Shown here in pieces: positions 6,001 through 6,124 of a DNA stretch of 6,124 nucleotides. The stretch is taken from NCBI GenBank assembly GCA_023145275.1, contig JAGLEB010000143.1, positions 1-6,124 on the forward strand, read 5' to 3'. Positions within the stretch are counted from its first letter, which is position 1. The number at the start of each line of letters is the position of its first letter. This DNA is from Flavobacteriales bacterium (GTDB taxonomy: Bacteria; Bacteroidota; Bacteroidia; Flavobacteriales; JADGDT01). The notes under the pieces were generated by a model. It was not told where the DNA came from, ran no database searches, and saw nothing but the letters and a program-made list of their open reading frames with translations. The translations under genes were made by a program, and so were the position numbers.

Positions 6001-6124
6001 TTTTCTTTTGCTTATTAAAAGTATGTATTTACTGCAATTCAAACTGTGTTATGAATATTTCCTTGAATGATGCTAAATTATTTTGCTAAAAAAAAATAGC
6101 ATAGCACAATGTGCGGATGTAGTT

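Noticed and set aside
6081..6105. TGCTA, A-run, TAGCA hairpin as a possible terminator near the right edge
   Set aside because: Only a 5-bp stem with the A-run in the loop rather than a T-run after the stem; no gene end is visible nearby.

Overview
The window looks like chromosomal DNA from a Bacteroidota species, most likely Flavobacteriia or Cytophagia. The DNA is AT-rich and gene starts lack a Shine-Dalgarno sequence. One start is preceded by a near-perfect Bacteroidota promoter (TTTG, 19 nt, TATATTTG). A polyprenyl-phosphate-type glycosyltransferase sits next to a DUF4199 membrane protein, a pairing I associate with this phylum. No rRNA, tRNA, CRISPR array, transposase or phage gene is visible.

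Layout. Bases 1-155 hold no gene but carry an inverted repeat and a short motif that resembles a dispersed Bacteroidota repeat. Bases 156-1722 (minus strand) are a two-gene operon: DUF4199 membrane protein, then a family 2 glycosyltransferase with two C-terminal membrane helices. From 1867 to 3741 (plus strand), divergent from that operon, is a secreted metallophosphoesterase of the purple-acid-phosphatase/calcineurin-like type. Bases 3742-3937 are intergenic, with GC-richer, REP-like palindromes. Bases 3938-4231 (minus) encode a 97-residue protein of unknown function. Bases 4286-4461 form a 176-bp imperfect palindrome with 13-bp perfect terminal inverted repeats, flanked by ATATA on both sides; it is best read as a MITE-like element or a long structured RNA/ssDNA. 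Bases 4489-5889 (minus) are a second likely operon: an alanine-dehydrogenase-superfamily enzyme resembling N5-(carboxyethyl)ornithine synthase, followed 33 nt later by an unrecognised 74-residue protein. Bases 5890-6124 hold the upstream region of that operon, with tandem small palindromes and no gene.

Functionally the window is mostly housekeeping or accessory metabolism: envelope glycan/lipid-sugar synthesis, an exported phosphatase, and an opine-type or alanine-dehydrogenase-like amino acid enzyme. I see no evidence for a defence system or other large new system. The most unusual structure is the 176-bp palindrome. By hand pairing its mismatches are mostly G.U pairs on the plus strand, which suggests that strand is the one that folds. 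The enzyme plus 74-residue protein pair is the most interesting protein-level lead.
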